Assembly (NCBI GenBank): GCA_018340805.1
Contig: JACMZG010000008.1
Coordinates: 27,757,914 to 27,821,913, forward strand
DNA from: Microvelia longipes
Lineage: Eukaryota; Arthropoda; Insecta; Hemiptera; Veliidae
Direction: 5' to 3'
DNA: 64,000 bases
The notes beneath the pieces are model-generated. The model was not told the origin of the DNA. It made no database searches and worked only from the letters and a program-made list of their open reading frames with translations. The position numbers and the translations under genes are program-made. This document shows, one piece after another, positions 24,531-36,886 of this stretch (position 1 is its first letter; each line of letters begins with the position of its first letter).

Positions 24531-27402
24531 CATACAAATGAAAAGCGACAAAACTAGCTCCAATTAATTTAATAGTCTAACTATAACAAGTACAGAGGTA
24601 GACATAAGCCCTTTAAATGTATACATAATAAATTACTATGAATTATTCATGCACAATACATTGTATCACACAAATGTTACAAAAATGTATATTTATAAGG
24701 TTCGAGAGTAACATATGTTGAAATCAAAATTAGTCAGCTGCTTTGATTGCCTAAAACAACAAATAGCATAAGGGATATAAAACAGTATTTTGATTAATCC
24801 TTGAGATATAATATTTGCGCAAGAGGGAAAGAGTAATTAAAGGTCAACATGAGAAAACTAAACACGAACAATCACTAACAAGGTGATACAGGAAAAATAA
24901 CTAGGGCTCTTAGGAAACATTACTAACCAACAAGTTATACTTTATCAGGTAGACTTTTTTAAGGAATATAATGAATATTTTTTCGATAAAACTCCTACTT
25001 ACGTACTTATCATTTATACACCAAATTAACTTAAAAAAAGTAAGAGAACCCAAAGGAAAAAAAAACGATATTAAGTATTTTGCTAAAAAAATAAATAGAA
25101 TTTTGATGCAGTAACAGACGATTATGGAACTTAAATAGCACTTTAGATGTTTATTAGATTACGAGGCAGAGGAAGATTATATTTCTCGTCAATTTACATT
25201 GATTTTTTTATCAATTTTTAATTACAGATTTAACATTTTATACCAAACATTGGATCGAGAAACAAACAAGTCCAAGGAAATATCACAGGTCGAGTTAAAA
25301 TCTAAGTGGAACTATGTCTACTAGGAAAAGGAAGCTGAAATCAAAGATCTTCTAAATAAGGACCAACTTGTTTTCCACTAAGAAGGATTCCACAGCCAAA
25401 AGGTACCAGCTGACGAAAGGTACCAAGGGACAAAAGTGGACACTGACAAATAGGTCAGAACCTTCATCTGCGGTCATGCAGTCCCTCTTTAACTTTAAAA
25501 TAAAGATTCATAAAAAACTTGCAAGTTCTTTAAATAGAAACACACTGAAAATAAAACTTGACGTCATTACAAAAATAACCGAAAATCAATTTCCGCTCGA
25601 CAAGATCTGTATCTGGTTTAAAATTGATAAACAAAACTAAAATCATTGTTAATAAAAATGTAGAGTGATTCATACACTCTGTGCACAATAACAATTCAAT
25701 AAATTTAGGATACAAATAACACGAACAATTAGTAACACTGTTCAATGAGATCAGCTTCTATAGAGTAAATTTATTACGTTTTAATGGTAAAAAACTTAGA
25801 GGTTCCATCCCGATGTATTTATTATAAATACGGTTTTTGCAAGGAGTATGATTTATTTAGGAGGACTAAATTCGATCTTAGGGCTTTTTAAAAATGTTTC
25901 TGCAATAAGAAAAAAAATAGATTAAATTAAATTTTCGCATCTCTAAATATCAAGCAAGTCTTTTAGGAAACATATTCGTTTTTGACTACTATCACACATA
26001 ATTAGAAATTATTGTTTTGAGGTTAAAAATATGAATACGGATTCCAGAGGCCTGCTTATTTCAAGAGACCTAGGATCACAAGAAATATACCAATTTAGCA
26101 AGGAATTTTACGCTTCTGATGCTTGTTCATTTAGACATTACAATATTTCCCTGCGTGCTGGCTGCATTATAGAATACATGGGCTATTCAAGAGGGTTGTA
26201 CTAAATACATATCTCTTCTAGCTAGCTTTTGACTTCATCAGTGACGAACTGAGCCCACCACTGAAAGGCCCGAAAAGGGTTTGGGCTAAAAGGCCCCAAA
26301 CCTACATCTCATAGTGTCCAATGAGGGGAGGGGCTTCTAATAATGCTTTTCATTAACTACTCTTAACTAGAGTAGTATTAATAATTATAGCAAGTTTAAT
26401 TTAATTTATTTAACTTTATATTTAAAATTTAGATAACAAATTGAGAATATTTTAAGTACTTTAAAAACATTGGTCTCTAGGAGCTCTTTAGGCCCTTACT
26501 TATTGAGTCCCTTTGACTCAATGGGATCCAATACCGGAAAAATTGTTTAACTTTTAGAAAACTTTTAAACACAAACAATTGCTAAAAATAGAATACCTTC
26601 ATTGATAATTAAAATTTATAGTTTAGGAATAAAGTCAGAAGTCGTAAATAGTAGTAAAGGATTTCAATGAATAACTGTTCCAGTATAAGTGCAATTACTG
26701 AACATTGAGATAGGAACATAAAATGAAAATAGCAAAATAAGTTAAGCAGCTTAAAAACTAGGTTCAGTCCAAGTTAAATCTTAACAAGTTTCTCAAAGCA
26801 TGAAAACCGTATCGAGCATGGGTTAACTCAGATTCAATCCTGAATATATACCATAATTATAAATATATACTTCCAGTATTCGTCTGAATTATACAGATCC
26901 AGCTGGTAGGAAAAAGAAGATAAAATTAACAAACAAAAAATCAAATAACTAACCGAATTACCGATTGCTCCACTATCAATCATTTTATAAATATACTTTA
27001 GATCAAAGGTGTATAAATAAATTTTACAACTTTGCTTTAAATAAATTGTTAATTCACTCTAATAAATTAATTTAAAAAATTTAAATTATCTTTCCAAGCA
27101 AAAAATTAAGGATTTGAAAATTTATAAACATTTAACCTAAAATTATAGTATTTTTCAAAATTAATACATCAACTAAATATATTTTGGCTACATAATTAAA
27201 TTTATACATTAAAGTCTTCAAAAATTGTTTTCTTTCGAAGTCTGAATAAAAATTAGCAAGCATATGAGGTTTTCAGGTTAAGGGAACAGACAAGGAAGGG
27301 TTTTAAAAATACGTTACAAAAACTATTTTAAAATAAATAATAAAAATTACCTTATTTAAATGAGATTATCCACAAGTAATAATAAATAAATAAGATGGTT
27401 GA
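24531..27402. other. Non-coding AT-rich sequence
   Basis: A patch at 25340-25500 is less AT-rich, with GGTACCA repeated (25401, 25420), inside a 90-codon frame without recognisable domains. The degenerate Penelope-type motif is at 26235. Confidence 0.45.
26218..26245 (-). other. Degenerate Penelope-type motif
   Basis: The minus strand reads CACTGATGAAGTCAAAAGCT: the CTGATGA box (26235-26241) is intact but the stem between the boxes is shortened and GAAA is lost. Probably a decayed copy. Confidence 0.3.
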
Positions 27403-27654
27403 TGTATTCACTGCACACGTTATAAACACCGAAACAACGAATTTATTTAAAGTTTTGAACACAATACAAAGGCACTCGGTTCGGTTAGGAAAACGAACGA
27501 CAGAGGTTTTGGAAGACAAAACAACTCCAGCAGACCTTGGAGTGGTATGACCCGGGCAGCTTGGATACCTAGGCACTCCCCTCTACACGCACATCCCCTC
27601 CCACGCCCTACTCTTCCAGTACTCCGAACTGTTCGTAAACCAACCATACTTACA
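27403..27654 (-). other. GC-rich island resembling a solo LTR or 5' exon
   Basis: The densest GC patch outside the retrotransposon. Read on the minus strand it starts TGTAAGTATGG, is G-rich for 120 bp, then has a CpG-containing stretch, a possible polyadenylation signal (AATAAA in AACTTTAAATAAATTCG) and ends ...GAATACA. The ends TGTA...TACA would suit an LTR of 252 bp, but there is no matching target duplication, no primer site next to it, and no second copy. An untranslated first exon of a host gene is an alternative. Confidence 0.35.
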
Positions 27655-28050
27655 GCACCGGTACATTACCTGCAAATTAGATCACAACCCTAATTTACTA
27701 TTTTTCAATTGTAAAGAATTTTTAACAAACTTCAATTTGAGATTAATTGAAACATTTTAAAAGCATACGAGTAAAGACTGAATCAAGGAAGTTAATATTT
27801 GAAAGATATCTTCTATTTACAAGATAATAAAAAAATTAAAATATTAACTAATTTATAATGTTAAATTATTGTACAAGTTACCCATAAAGATATTATTACT
27901 AAGGGGCCCTTTAGGTTAAGTTTTGAAATATCGAAAAAGTAACCTGAACCGCCTCGCTTATAAATACAATCAAATAATCAGTACAAAATTAGAGTTCCTT
28001 ATAGGAGAATGTTAAAAATAAAATCAAACACAACAATGTGCTGGTGGACG

Positions 28051-28345
28051 AAATAATAGATTTATTATAACTTTAACTCACTCTTAGAAGAGGTTTCAAT
28101 GAGGTTACATAGAGCCCTTGAGAGCCCCAAAAGATGTTTCAGGCACTCAATGAATTGAGATAGGCTATGGCCTATAGAGAACGTTTAAACCTACAAAATA
28201 TTATCTATTGTGAAAGCAAGTAATAATAGATTTATTTTAACTTTAACTGACTCTTCGAAAACGTTACCATAAGGTTGGCCCTGAGAGCCTTAAAAAATGT
28301 TTCAAGCTTCTCAAAATATTAGGATAGGCTAAGCCCCCTCGAGTA
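28051..28345. repeat. Diverged tandem duplication, ~170 bp
   Basis: AATAATAGATTTATT(A/T)TAAC, TTTAACT(C/G)ACTCTT, then GAGAGCC and AGGATAGGCTA-type words occur at 28051-28170 and again at 28221-28345. No frame. Confidence 0.65.
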
Positions 28346-28662
28346 ATGTATCTATATAATTTTAACTATATGCAACCTCGTTATTACAACCTGTGCCATT
28401 CGGTAAGTGTTTCTAGTCATAGCACGGTTCATAGCAGTTGCTAACCATAGCAACCACTTGATTTACAGATCAAATTATATAATTTGTGCTAATAGCTAAA
28501 ATTGCACAATAGAATTTATTTAAAGAAACAACAACTCTACCTGAAGAGGCAAACACAGGTTTTGCTCATTTAAAATGAACACATACATAGTATTATTTGA
28601 TTAATATATTTTTTTTTTATAAAAAAAACAAACCTAGTTAAACAAACAACCTAATTAAGAGT

Positions 28663-29170
28663 GCACTACGCACTGACCACGCTCGATGCTGTTTAACTTT
28701 TATGATAAAAAAAAATCATGGATATACTTGTAGCATTGAAACGAAACTTAGTGTACTTATTTATTACGTAATGGTATACACTTGTACTGAATTTCAACTT
28801 AATTGGATCCATTTCCGATTTTTTTATAAAACGTACACAAGTCATTTGATAATAATTGATTTAATGCTGATAATGCGATAAAACTAAGCACATAGGTTAG
28901 TCTTATACGTGGCTACATGTGTGCAAAATCTCAATCTAATCACATCATTTTTCTACGTTTTATGATTTTTGGAAATTTTTGCTGAGTCAATGTTGCAGGT
29001 TAATGACGTCATAAAAAATATTTTTTACAGACATACAACTTTGTGAAAACCGTTGAAAAGACCTTAAAATATCTGAAACGGATAATTCCGGTGACTCCCG
29101 GTTTCAGAATTTTTTGCAAACACAATACTTTTCCTATATACCTACGGCATAAATAAGGAAAAGTAAAAAT
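28663..29170 (-). repeat. Family 1 repeat
   Basis: Starts within the 5S-like block (28663-28702), keeps GGTTAATGACGTCATAAAA near 28998-29016 and ends in a well-formed hairpin at 29126-29165 followed by AAAAT. The GAGCGAAGCGA end is absent. Confidence 0.78.
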
Positions 29171-29425
29171 GATATAAATGTAAAATAGTAAAATTACATA
29201 GTTTCGATGCCAACATTTTTCAGGATATGTTTGCTCTTTAAAAAACTCATTTTGAAGCGAAATTGTTCGTGAATCATCATCAAGTGCCTAAAAAGGAAAA
29301 CTTTTATGTTTAAATAAATGGAAAAATTATTTAAGTACCTTATTATCGTATAATATATTTATTTTTGTTTTTATAACATTTTATATTTATATATTTTTAT
29401 CATTAAATGAGAATTCATAAGTTAT

Positions 29426-29690
29426 AAATATACTTATAAATATTGCGTTAAATTTAGAAAAATTCACGAATCAATCTAGTTGTTTAATCTATATACTTAT
29501 AAATAAAGTATAAAATATACTTATAAATATAAATATTGCGTTAAATTTAGAAAAATTCACGAATTAATCTAGTTGTTTAATCTATATACTTATAAAGTAT
29601 ACAATATACTTATAAATATAAATATTCGTTAAATTAGAAAAATTCACGAATTAATAGTTGTTTAATCTATGTATTTATATAGTATTTTTA
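29426..29690. repeat. Tandem repeat, ~90-bp unit, three copies
   Basis: Each unit has TTAAATTTAGAAAAATTCAC, then AATCTAGTTGTTTAATCTAT, then TATACTTATAAA. Units begin near 29441, 29534 and 29623 (periods about 93 and 89). Confidence 0.82.
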
Positions 29691-30075
29691 CTTCAGACGG
29701 TGTATAATGAAAAGTGTAATGAATACTTTCTGGAAGCAAAAAAAGATTCTATAATTGCATTCAAAGCCCCAAAATGTTATATATATTTTATTATCCCCTA
29801 TAGTCCGACCGGGTGTAATTTTTTGGGGGTAAAAAAATCACTCCCAAAATAAGATTATTGACTTAAAATACGTGTATTTAATAGGCCTCGGTGTTAAATT
29901 CATTGGTTTCCTTATTCCTTCGCTTTCTCCTTAGGAACCAACTTCTCAAGAAAATAATATTCTTTACTCCCTTGGTGCATAAAGACCTATAAATTTATTG
30001 TTAGGTTAAAATCGGAAGACCATTTTAATCTGGCACTTACTACTCAAACGATAAGACACGACTTAAAACGGTCAA

Positions 30076-30300
30076 GTTATTCCTTTCCCTCATTTATACC
30101 GTAGGTATATAGGAAAAATATTGTGTTTGCAAAACATATTTGAGAACGGGATTTCACCGGATAATTCAGGTGTTTTTAAGATCTCTTGAGTGTATAAATT
30201 TGGTGATTTTTATATTCTGAGGACAAGCAAAGCGAGTCCGAAGTAGGGCGGATGAGCGTAGCGAATCCGACGTGATGAGGAAAAGTTTCTTGGTACTTTG
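30076..30300 (+). repeat. Family 1 repeat, internally deleted
   Basis: The hairpin end (TATACCGTAGGTATA inside) is followed directly by the other end (GGACAAGCAAAGCGAGTCC, GGATGAGCGTAGCGAATCC). About 500 bp, including the 5S-like block, are missing. Confidence 0.72.
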
Positions 30301-30862
30301 TACTTGATTATTATGAAGTTTTTCAATTTATCAAACACAAATTGTGAACACGATTTCCTGATTATTTAATAACAACATTGATTTGATTTAATGATTGATG
30401 ATTTATTGTGGTTGAAACCAGTACGTCATGAATGTTAACCGAAATGGTTTTGTGCTTGTATACAAAATAAAGCCAGCAACCTGGCCTTACCTAAACCAAA
30501 CAAAATCTTACCTTACGTATCTATTCAAAAATTCTGTAATAGAATCAGATTGGTTGAACCCGTATTGTTATATACGAGCCAATTATCGTTTTTTGACGTC
30601 ACGCCCTCGCAACGTGCAAGGGTCATAACGTCAAAATTATGATGTAGGTACAGTTTTGGGTTAAACTTATAAATACACAGGCTTTGTCTAAGATAATACG
30701 CAAAGATAAAATAATATTGTTGTACTATTAACGTGATAAGGACAACAGAAGCATGTTTTTCTTGTGCTAAGAAGTTTTATATTTTTATAATCAGCAATAA
30801 TTTATTTCATCATATGTGATACAACCTTTAGTTAGGCTGCATTTTCAAAGCTATAAGGCCCT

Positions 30863-31375
30863 TTTTACTTTTCCTCATTTATACCGTATGATAAGTATTG
30901 TGTTTGTAATAAAAAACAGTCAACCGCTGTAGTTGTCCTATTCAGTCTTAATGTTTTAAGACTTCATTTTACCCGCAATAATGACTCAGCAAAAATTTCG
31001 AAAAATCATAAAATGCGAAAAAATTATGAAGATTGAAATTTGGCACGCATGTAGCCATGTATAATACTAACATTTGTGCCATGTTTTATCTCATTATCAG
31101 CATTAGTTCAACTTTTAACAAATGACTTGTGTACGTTTTTTAAAAAAAATCGGAAAATAATTCCAACTGAGTTGAAATTTTGTCTATGATTTTTGTTAAA
31201 TCATAAAAGTTTAGCAGAATTGAGCGTGTTCAGTGTTGTATGGGTGACCGCATAGAATAAAACGGATACATTTACTATCTGAGGACAAGCGAAGCGAATC
31301 CGGAGGATGGAGCATGAGCGTAGCGAATCCGATATGATGAGAAAAAGTTCTCAAGTACCCCGAACCCGATTTTTT
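30863..31375 (+). repeat. Family 1 repeat
   Basis: Plus-strand copy: it starts TTTTTACTTTTCCTCATTTA, contains CCCGCAATAATGACTCAGC, a mutated 5S-like block (about 31205-31260, with GGGTGACCGC) and both end motifs AAGCGAAGCGAATCC and ATGAGCGTAGCGAATCC. A frame over its 3' part is incidental. Confidence 0.78.
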
Positions 31376-32700
31376 TTTACATAAATGTCTTTTTGTTCTT
31401 TTTTGTTGTCTGTGATAACAACCTCTGATAGAATACATAAAATACATCCACTTATAGAATTATCTTACACAAGCATAAATAAATAAAAATTGAAAGCATA
31501 ACCCGGACAGCAAATGCTGATATAAATGCAAATGCAAAATATAAAACCAAGGAGTATGTATACTCCTTGTCACAATACATTACATGAATACATGACTGAA
31601 CGTAAAGCTAAATACGTAAACGTGTTATGTCTATAAGCGTATTTTTATTCCAGAAACTATATACATCCCGACTTAAAATCCCATATTAATATACAGGCTT
31701 TATTATTTATAGCATTTTAATATTTTGTTGCAAATATCTTATCGCTAAATTTAAATCTAACTTAAAAAGCTTTCAATAAAAATCAAATCGTAAATTATTC
31801 ACGTATAAAAAATTAGATAAACGTATGACGCGTGTAGGTTTAAAAAAATCAATGGAAGCACGAGAAGTGCTTGGAGTCGAGAAGACCGACACCGACAGCC
31901 CACGGAGTTAAGGTCCAGGCAGAGCCAATTTTTTTTACTTAATCTTTTTTAAGCGCTTTACAGTATATCTGTTGGCACTGTTAGACTCGGAAATACCAAC
32001 AAGACGTGAAAAATAAAACTTGCATAAATACTATTATCGTGTCATTGCTCTTTACCTAACATTTGAACGAGAAATATGACTTTGCTTACCTCAGCTTTAC
32101 AGATGGCAAGACTGTAATGTTATGTTTTTTTTGCTATAATATAATAATAACAATCCTTGATGCGTAAATAAACAAAGTGTCGAGCGGCTTGTGTTCCAGG
32201 TCTTAAAAGCAGCATTTAGATGCCTATCAAAAAATACTATTCAGGTATACCACTGACTTTAATATTCTACGACAATAATAAAATTTTTATTAAATCAAAG
32301 ACACCAATAAAAAAAAGCGGAGTCTAAATTTTTTTTCGCGTCGTGTTTTAAATAATAAATGTCTAAAAAAATAAGTAGGAATGGTAGTAGCAATGTATGA
32401 TATGTGAAACATATAAGGACTATTCAACATTATTTTATGATTAATGTAAGAAGTTAATTAATAACTTCTTATTAACAGGGGATTCTAAAGACAATGGTCC
32501 AAGGGAGTTTAAAAATTAATTTTACCCTAGAATCGTATTTATCATTTTATTACAACAAACAGAAATTTCGACCTACTCCATGGTAAATTTTCAAAGATAA
32601 TTATGCGTATACAAGAAAAACAACTGAGAAAACATTATACAAACAAACATTTATCTTAAAGAAAATTTACAAGAACTTTTTTTGGGACCCTGGTGATTAT
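31376..32700. other. Non-coding AT-rich sequence
   Basis: Contains a 9-bp hairpin at 31549-31569 (AAGGAGTAT/ATACTCCTT) and a GC-richer patch at 31850-31925 that I cannot assign. Confidence 0.5.
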
Positions 32701-32710
32701 ACACACACAC

Positions 32711-32783
<73 letters not shown>

Positions 32784-32858
32784 AACTCCTGCTATCCTGC
32801 AGGATTTATATATATATATATATATATAATATATAATAGTTAGTTTTATATATATATG

Positions 32859-32910
<52 letters not shown>
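32701..32910. repeat. (CA)n/(TA)n microsatellite broken by a duplicated hairpin word
   Basis: Two TA tracts (32714-32779 and about 32810-32910) separated by GTTAAACTCCTGCTATCCTG, then CAGGATTT (32780-32808). This is the same word that begins the hairpin at 32911. Confidence 0.92.
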
Positions 32911-32914
<4 letters not shown>

Positions 32915-32942
32915 AACTCCTGCTATCCTGCAGGAGTTTAAC
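32911..32942. repeat. Perfect inverted repeat (13-bp stem)
   Basis: GTTAAACTCCTGC pairs with GCAGGAGTTTAAC across the 6-nt loop TATCCT. A partial copy lies at 32780-32808. Confidence 0.85.
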
Positions 32943-32961
32943 TAATAGGAGTTTTTTTTTG

Positions 32962-32984
32962 GTGCTCCTTTTCCAAAGGAGCAC
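32962..32984. repeat. Perfect inverted repeat (10-bp stem)
   Basis: GTGCTCCTTT pairs with AAAGGAGCAC across TCC, 20 bp after the previous hairpin and after a run of T. Confidence 0.8.
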
Positions 32985-34966
32985 AAATATTATGTTCTAA
33001 ACCCCTTGAACCTACAAAAATGTATAAGAAGCATCATTTTCTGCTGAAGGAATTTACTTGAACAGACTGTTTTCATTTACAACTAGAGTAAAAAGATATT
33101 AAAATGCCTCATAATAATTAATGTAACAAACGTATCTGTACTTTTTTGTTCCTATTATAGTTTAAAGCTAGATAGCACGTTTCTCCACGTTGATTCTTAA
33201 TAAGGTTCAATTAGTTATCAGCAAAAGCGAAATGTTTTAAGATCATAGACCTGGAACGTGATGATACTTACCATGAAAAATTTTATACCACAACGATTTC
33301 AGCCATTTTTTATATCTTTTACGGTTCCTAGAAACAATCAGTATTCATTTAATAATTTTCCATGAAATTTTAGTAAGAAACCGATGTAATCACGTAATAG
33401 CATTTAGTTTTAAAGCACACGAGCTAAAAAAAAAATATGGGTTTAAAAAGGATTTAAAAAAATTAAAGTCGAATAAGTCAAAATGATTACTGAAGCTAAA
33501 GAATTAGTTTGAATGGTTTGAGTAACTCGACGCGGTCAGGCACCGGGCTTAAGGCCGTTTCAAGGCCACCATTTTTTAAAGAGAACTTATTTTTAAGTAC
33601 TTCTTATTTTTGCCTTACCCAGCAAAACTAAGGATAACACTAAATTCGTTAGTTTCAGTCTTAACCGAAAAAATAACTAAAAACGTGACTTTCGTTCCGT
33701 TTATGAAGAAAAACAAAAAAAGAAGAGTGGCACAGGAGTGCACGCTTTATTATTACGTTCCTACTAACTTTCCTCTCGTTTAACTGTGTGGAATCCAAAG
33801 ATTTATGATTTTTCAGTAACATCAGAGACAAGTCCTTCTGTCGCAGTAAAACGTTAAATAATTCACCTTATGCAAGAAACTTTCTCTGAAAAACTTTATT
33901 TAGATTATAATCATGAATAAAACTTCGGCCTTTTTTTTAACAAAAACCCTTAAAAATAGATGAAACGCTTAAAATATTTGTGGTCAATAAAAATAAAAGT
34001 GTCTTTAGATTTATGACTATTACAAGTAGATAGTTGTTAATGACTATTACATATGAAGAAAATGTTATATAATGATCTTGTAAGAGTTACAAGTGTTTCT
34101 TGGAAGATTAAAACTAACCGATAACAAGTATCTACAGCTTTAATTTAACTAATTTATCCACTATACACTTCTTTAATGCATCCACTTAATTACTTCTTTC
34201 TTTGATTAAAAATAAATTTAAATTAAAACTAATTTGTTTTGTTTAAAATCAATTAAAGTTTGTTTATTGATGAGTTCTTTGTATTTTAGATAAAATTAAT
34301 GATCAAAGTTAAACCTAATGATCAAGTTGTAACAACTTATCATTAGTTATTATGTGTAACATTATATTACATTAGGATATCATTTGTAACATATTATCAA
34401 CAATTATTACACTTTGGATGTGACAAAAGAAACGAAATCTAGTTAAGACAAACCATACTATATTTATTTATATAATTTAAGATCTGGGTTTGTCAGGGTA
34501 GAATTTAAAAACTATTAAGAAAAGGGTGGCCGGAAAGTGATTTGTTTTCGTAGAATGACTTTATTTTCTAAGATAAAGATTTTTTATTGATATTAAGATC
34601 AGAGTTTGTACTCTCTATCGGAGTAAAAACCATGGTAGGCTTAAAAGTGGTGGAGAGGGGAGTAGGGGATCGTTTTCTCTGGGCCTTCTCATTCCAAAAA
34701 TATTTTGATTGGATATTAGATAGCAAATGAAATCTCTATTTTTCTTGGAAAATCCACTATACTCAAGGCTAAAGGCCATGTGAGAAACATAATACAAAAC
34801 AATCATAATGTGACCGCGAAGCGGTTCGAGGTGCAAACGCCTAATTTTAGCTCATAAAACTGAATGAAAGTCAACAAACGAATATGTATGTACGGCTAAA
34901 TGCTCTATAACGAAGGGTGTACTGGCAATCGCTTCCTTTTTGTATTGCCTCTTTCTTTTTTTACAT
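32985..34966. other. Non-coding AT-rich sequence
   Basis: No recognised element. A short GC-richer patch lies at 33528-33570. Confidence 0.5.
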
Positions 34967-35305
34967 CATGGGCGTTCGCAGGATATTTCTGGGGGGGGGG
35001 ATTAAAGCCGTCAAGTTAAGTTATTAATAATGCACTGCGTGTTTAGTTTCAGCATTCTTTGACAAAAGTCAAGGACCAGCAACCTGACTTCAATACAAGC
35101 ACTAATTGTTCTTGTATTGAAAAAAGTATGTAATTATTTATTGTGCTTAAAACACTTCGTAAAAGCACAGACCTTTAAAGTATTTTTCAATCATATTAAA
35201 GGGGTTTATCCACCTAACGTATGATGCAAGCCTGTATTACTTGACATAGTCAAGGGACCCGATTGCCCCCCCCCCCCTCTCTGTGGAAGCCTATGCTTCA
35301 CACCA
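34967..35305. mobile_element. Possible decayed DNA transposon with G/C-run ends
   Basis: The left end reads ATGGGCGTTCGCAGGATATT then a run of 10 G (34991-35000). The right end reads a run of C (35265-35278) then TCTCTGTGGAAGCCTATGC. In inverted comparison both have the pattern C-run...TGNGNANGCC(T/C)ATG, i.e. degenerate terminal inverted repeats. There is no coding capacity and no target duplication seen. Confidence 0.33.
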
Positions 35306-35990
35306 ATGTTGATTTTGGAGAGTTCCAAATTTCGTCTTACTTTTTTTTATTTCAGAAGGTTTATCTCCCCCCTCCTTTTTGTAAGAGAACGTTAAGCAAC
35401 ACTGATTTATTTTCAAACATGTGAAACACTGAGTTGCTTTAAAATTTGCCATAAACTTATAAACTTATATTATTATGACTTAAATTAGTTTTAATAAAGA
35501 CCACATAAGAGGAATGTAAGCTCTAAAGCTGACTTATAGTTTGTTTTAGTTTCCATGTGAAGGCCGTGAAGACACTAGAGGTGCTAACAGTGCGTAGGTT
35601 GATTTCAAAAGAACTTTAAAATCAAGTGCGAACACTCCGACTATTTAGACACTGGCAAGTCTAATTAGAATTTTATATTATCTTTATTTAAGAATCTCTT
35701 TTATATGAACATACAGAAAGCCTAACTAATAAATTATACTGTTAGCTTTAAATTATACACAGGTGTTAAATGATTGCTAAGCATAATCAAAATGCTTTTA
35801 AGAATTAATATTAAACATGTACAATAACGATTTTCAAAAAAACATGCCAGCATTTATTTTTATTTTTCTTACCCACTCGTAACAATACAGGGAAAGTATT
35901 TTTTTCACCCAAAAAATCTAAAAAGTATCATTAATTTTATTTAAATACGCCATCCATTTTAAAATCCATTTTGCTACATTATCAACAAAA

Positions 35991-36087
35991 TTTAGGGGTA
36001 CCTTTTGCAACTTTTTCTCTCCAGATCGCATTTGAAGCGCTCGCCCTCAGAATAGAAACCAATCACCAATGGATACTTCAACACGTC
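35991..36087 (-). repeat. Family 1 repeat, left part, split by LINE fragment
   Basis: GGGGTACCTTTTGCAACTTT and AAGCGCTCGCCCTCAGAATA, then ATACTTCAACACGTCT as in the copy at 23801. Continues at 36546. Confidence 0.6.
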
Positions 36088-36545
36088 TCCTTTATTACGT
36101 AGAGAGATATACTTGTCTATGTTCTTACCTAAGAGGCAGATTCTTTGTGGTATCACAAGGCACCTGTAACTCAACTTCCTTTCCCATCCTTGCTGGTGTA
36201 CCTCAATGTAGTATTCTAGGTCCATTTTATTATTTATTTATACCTCTGATATATCTCATCATCCTTAAACAGCAGTCGCTTCTTTTGCCGACGACAAAGC
36301 AATCCTTGCAACTAATTCCGATCCCGTTCAAGCTTTCGATGATCTACAAGGGCACCTCTTTCTATTGATACTTAGTTATGGAAATGGAGGATTAAGGTTA
36401 ATCGAAAGAAAAGTGTTCATGTGACCTTTACACTTCGGAAGGCATCTTGTCCACAAGTTTTTCTCTACCAATCTCAACTTTCTATTGCTATCAATTGAAA
36501 TAATGCTGATGGTGAGTTGAAGCACAAATGTTATTATGACTAAAT
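36088..36545 (+). pseudogene. Jockey-type LINE reverse transcriptase fragment
   Basis: Conceptual translation gives SYLRGRFFVVSQG and PILAGVPQCSILGP (GVPQ at 36195-36206), the RT signature of non-LTR retrotransposons. The catalytic FADD follows at 36284-36295 in the next frame, and RIKVNRKKSVHVTFTLRK (from about 36388), the thumb motif of Jockey-clade elements, in the same shifted frame. At least one frameshift separates GVPQ from FADD, and an in-frame stop follows, so it is dead. Only about 150 codons of RT remain: no endonuclease, no 3' end, no poly(A). Both flanks are family 1 repeat (35991-36087 and 36546-36886), so the fragment lies inside a family 1 copy and replaces its 5S-like section. 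Confidence 0.85.
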
Positions 36546-36886
36546 GGGTTTTAACTCAAATCGATCGAAAAAATGTCCGCGTTATATGGTATTTGAAATT
36601 TAAATTAAGTCATTATTTCCGGTTAATGATGTCGGGAAAATATTTAGTACATAGCATAAGCACAACTAAATTGTACAGATAGATTTCTGTAATTTCAATT
36701 CTCTAACAAAAATACACAAGCTACGATGATAATAGACACACACAGACAGACAACTTTGTAAAAACTACTCAGGAAGTCTTAAAAACACCTGAAACCAATA
36801 AACCACTTAAATACTGTTTCGTATTTTCAGTGCAATCACAATACTTTTCTATTAAACCTACGCTATAAATGAGGAAAAGTAAAAAT
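36546..36886 (-). repeat. Family 1 repeat, right part, after LINE fragment
   Basis: Contains CATTATTTCCGGTTAATGATG, the CACACACAGACAGACAACTTTG patch split by a few changes, CACCTGAAACC and the hairpin end ATGAGGAAAAGTAAAAAT. Confidence 0.68.

Noticed and set aside
25368..25640. 90-codon plus-strand Lys-rich frame
   Set aside because: No recognisable domain, no splice or promoter context; length expected by chance in 64 kb.
27447..27647. 66-codon minus-strand frame in the GC-rich island
   Set aside because: No domain, and it overlaps a second frame of similar length; more likely non-coding island sequence.
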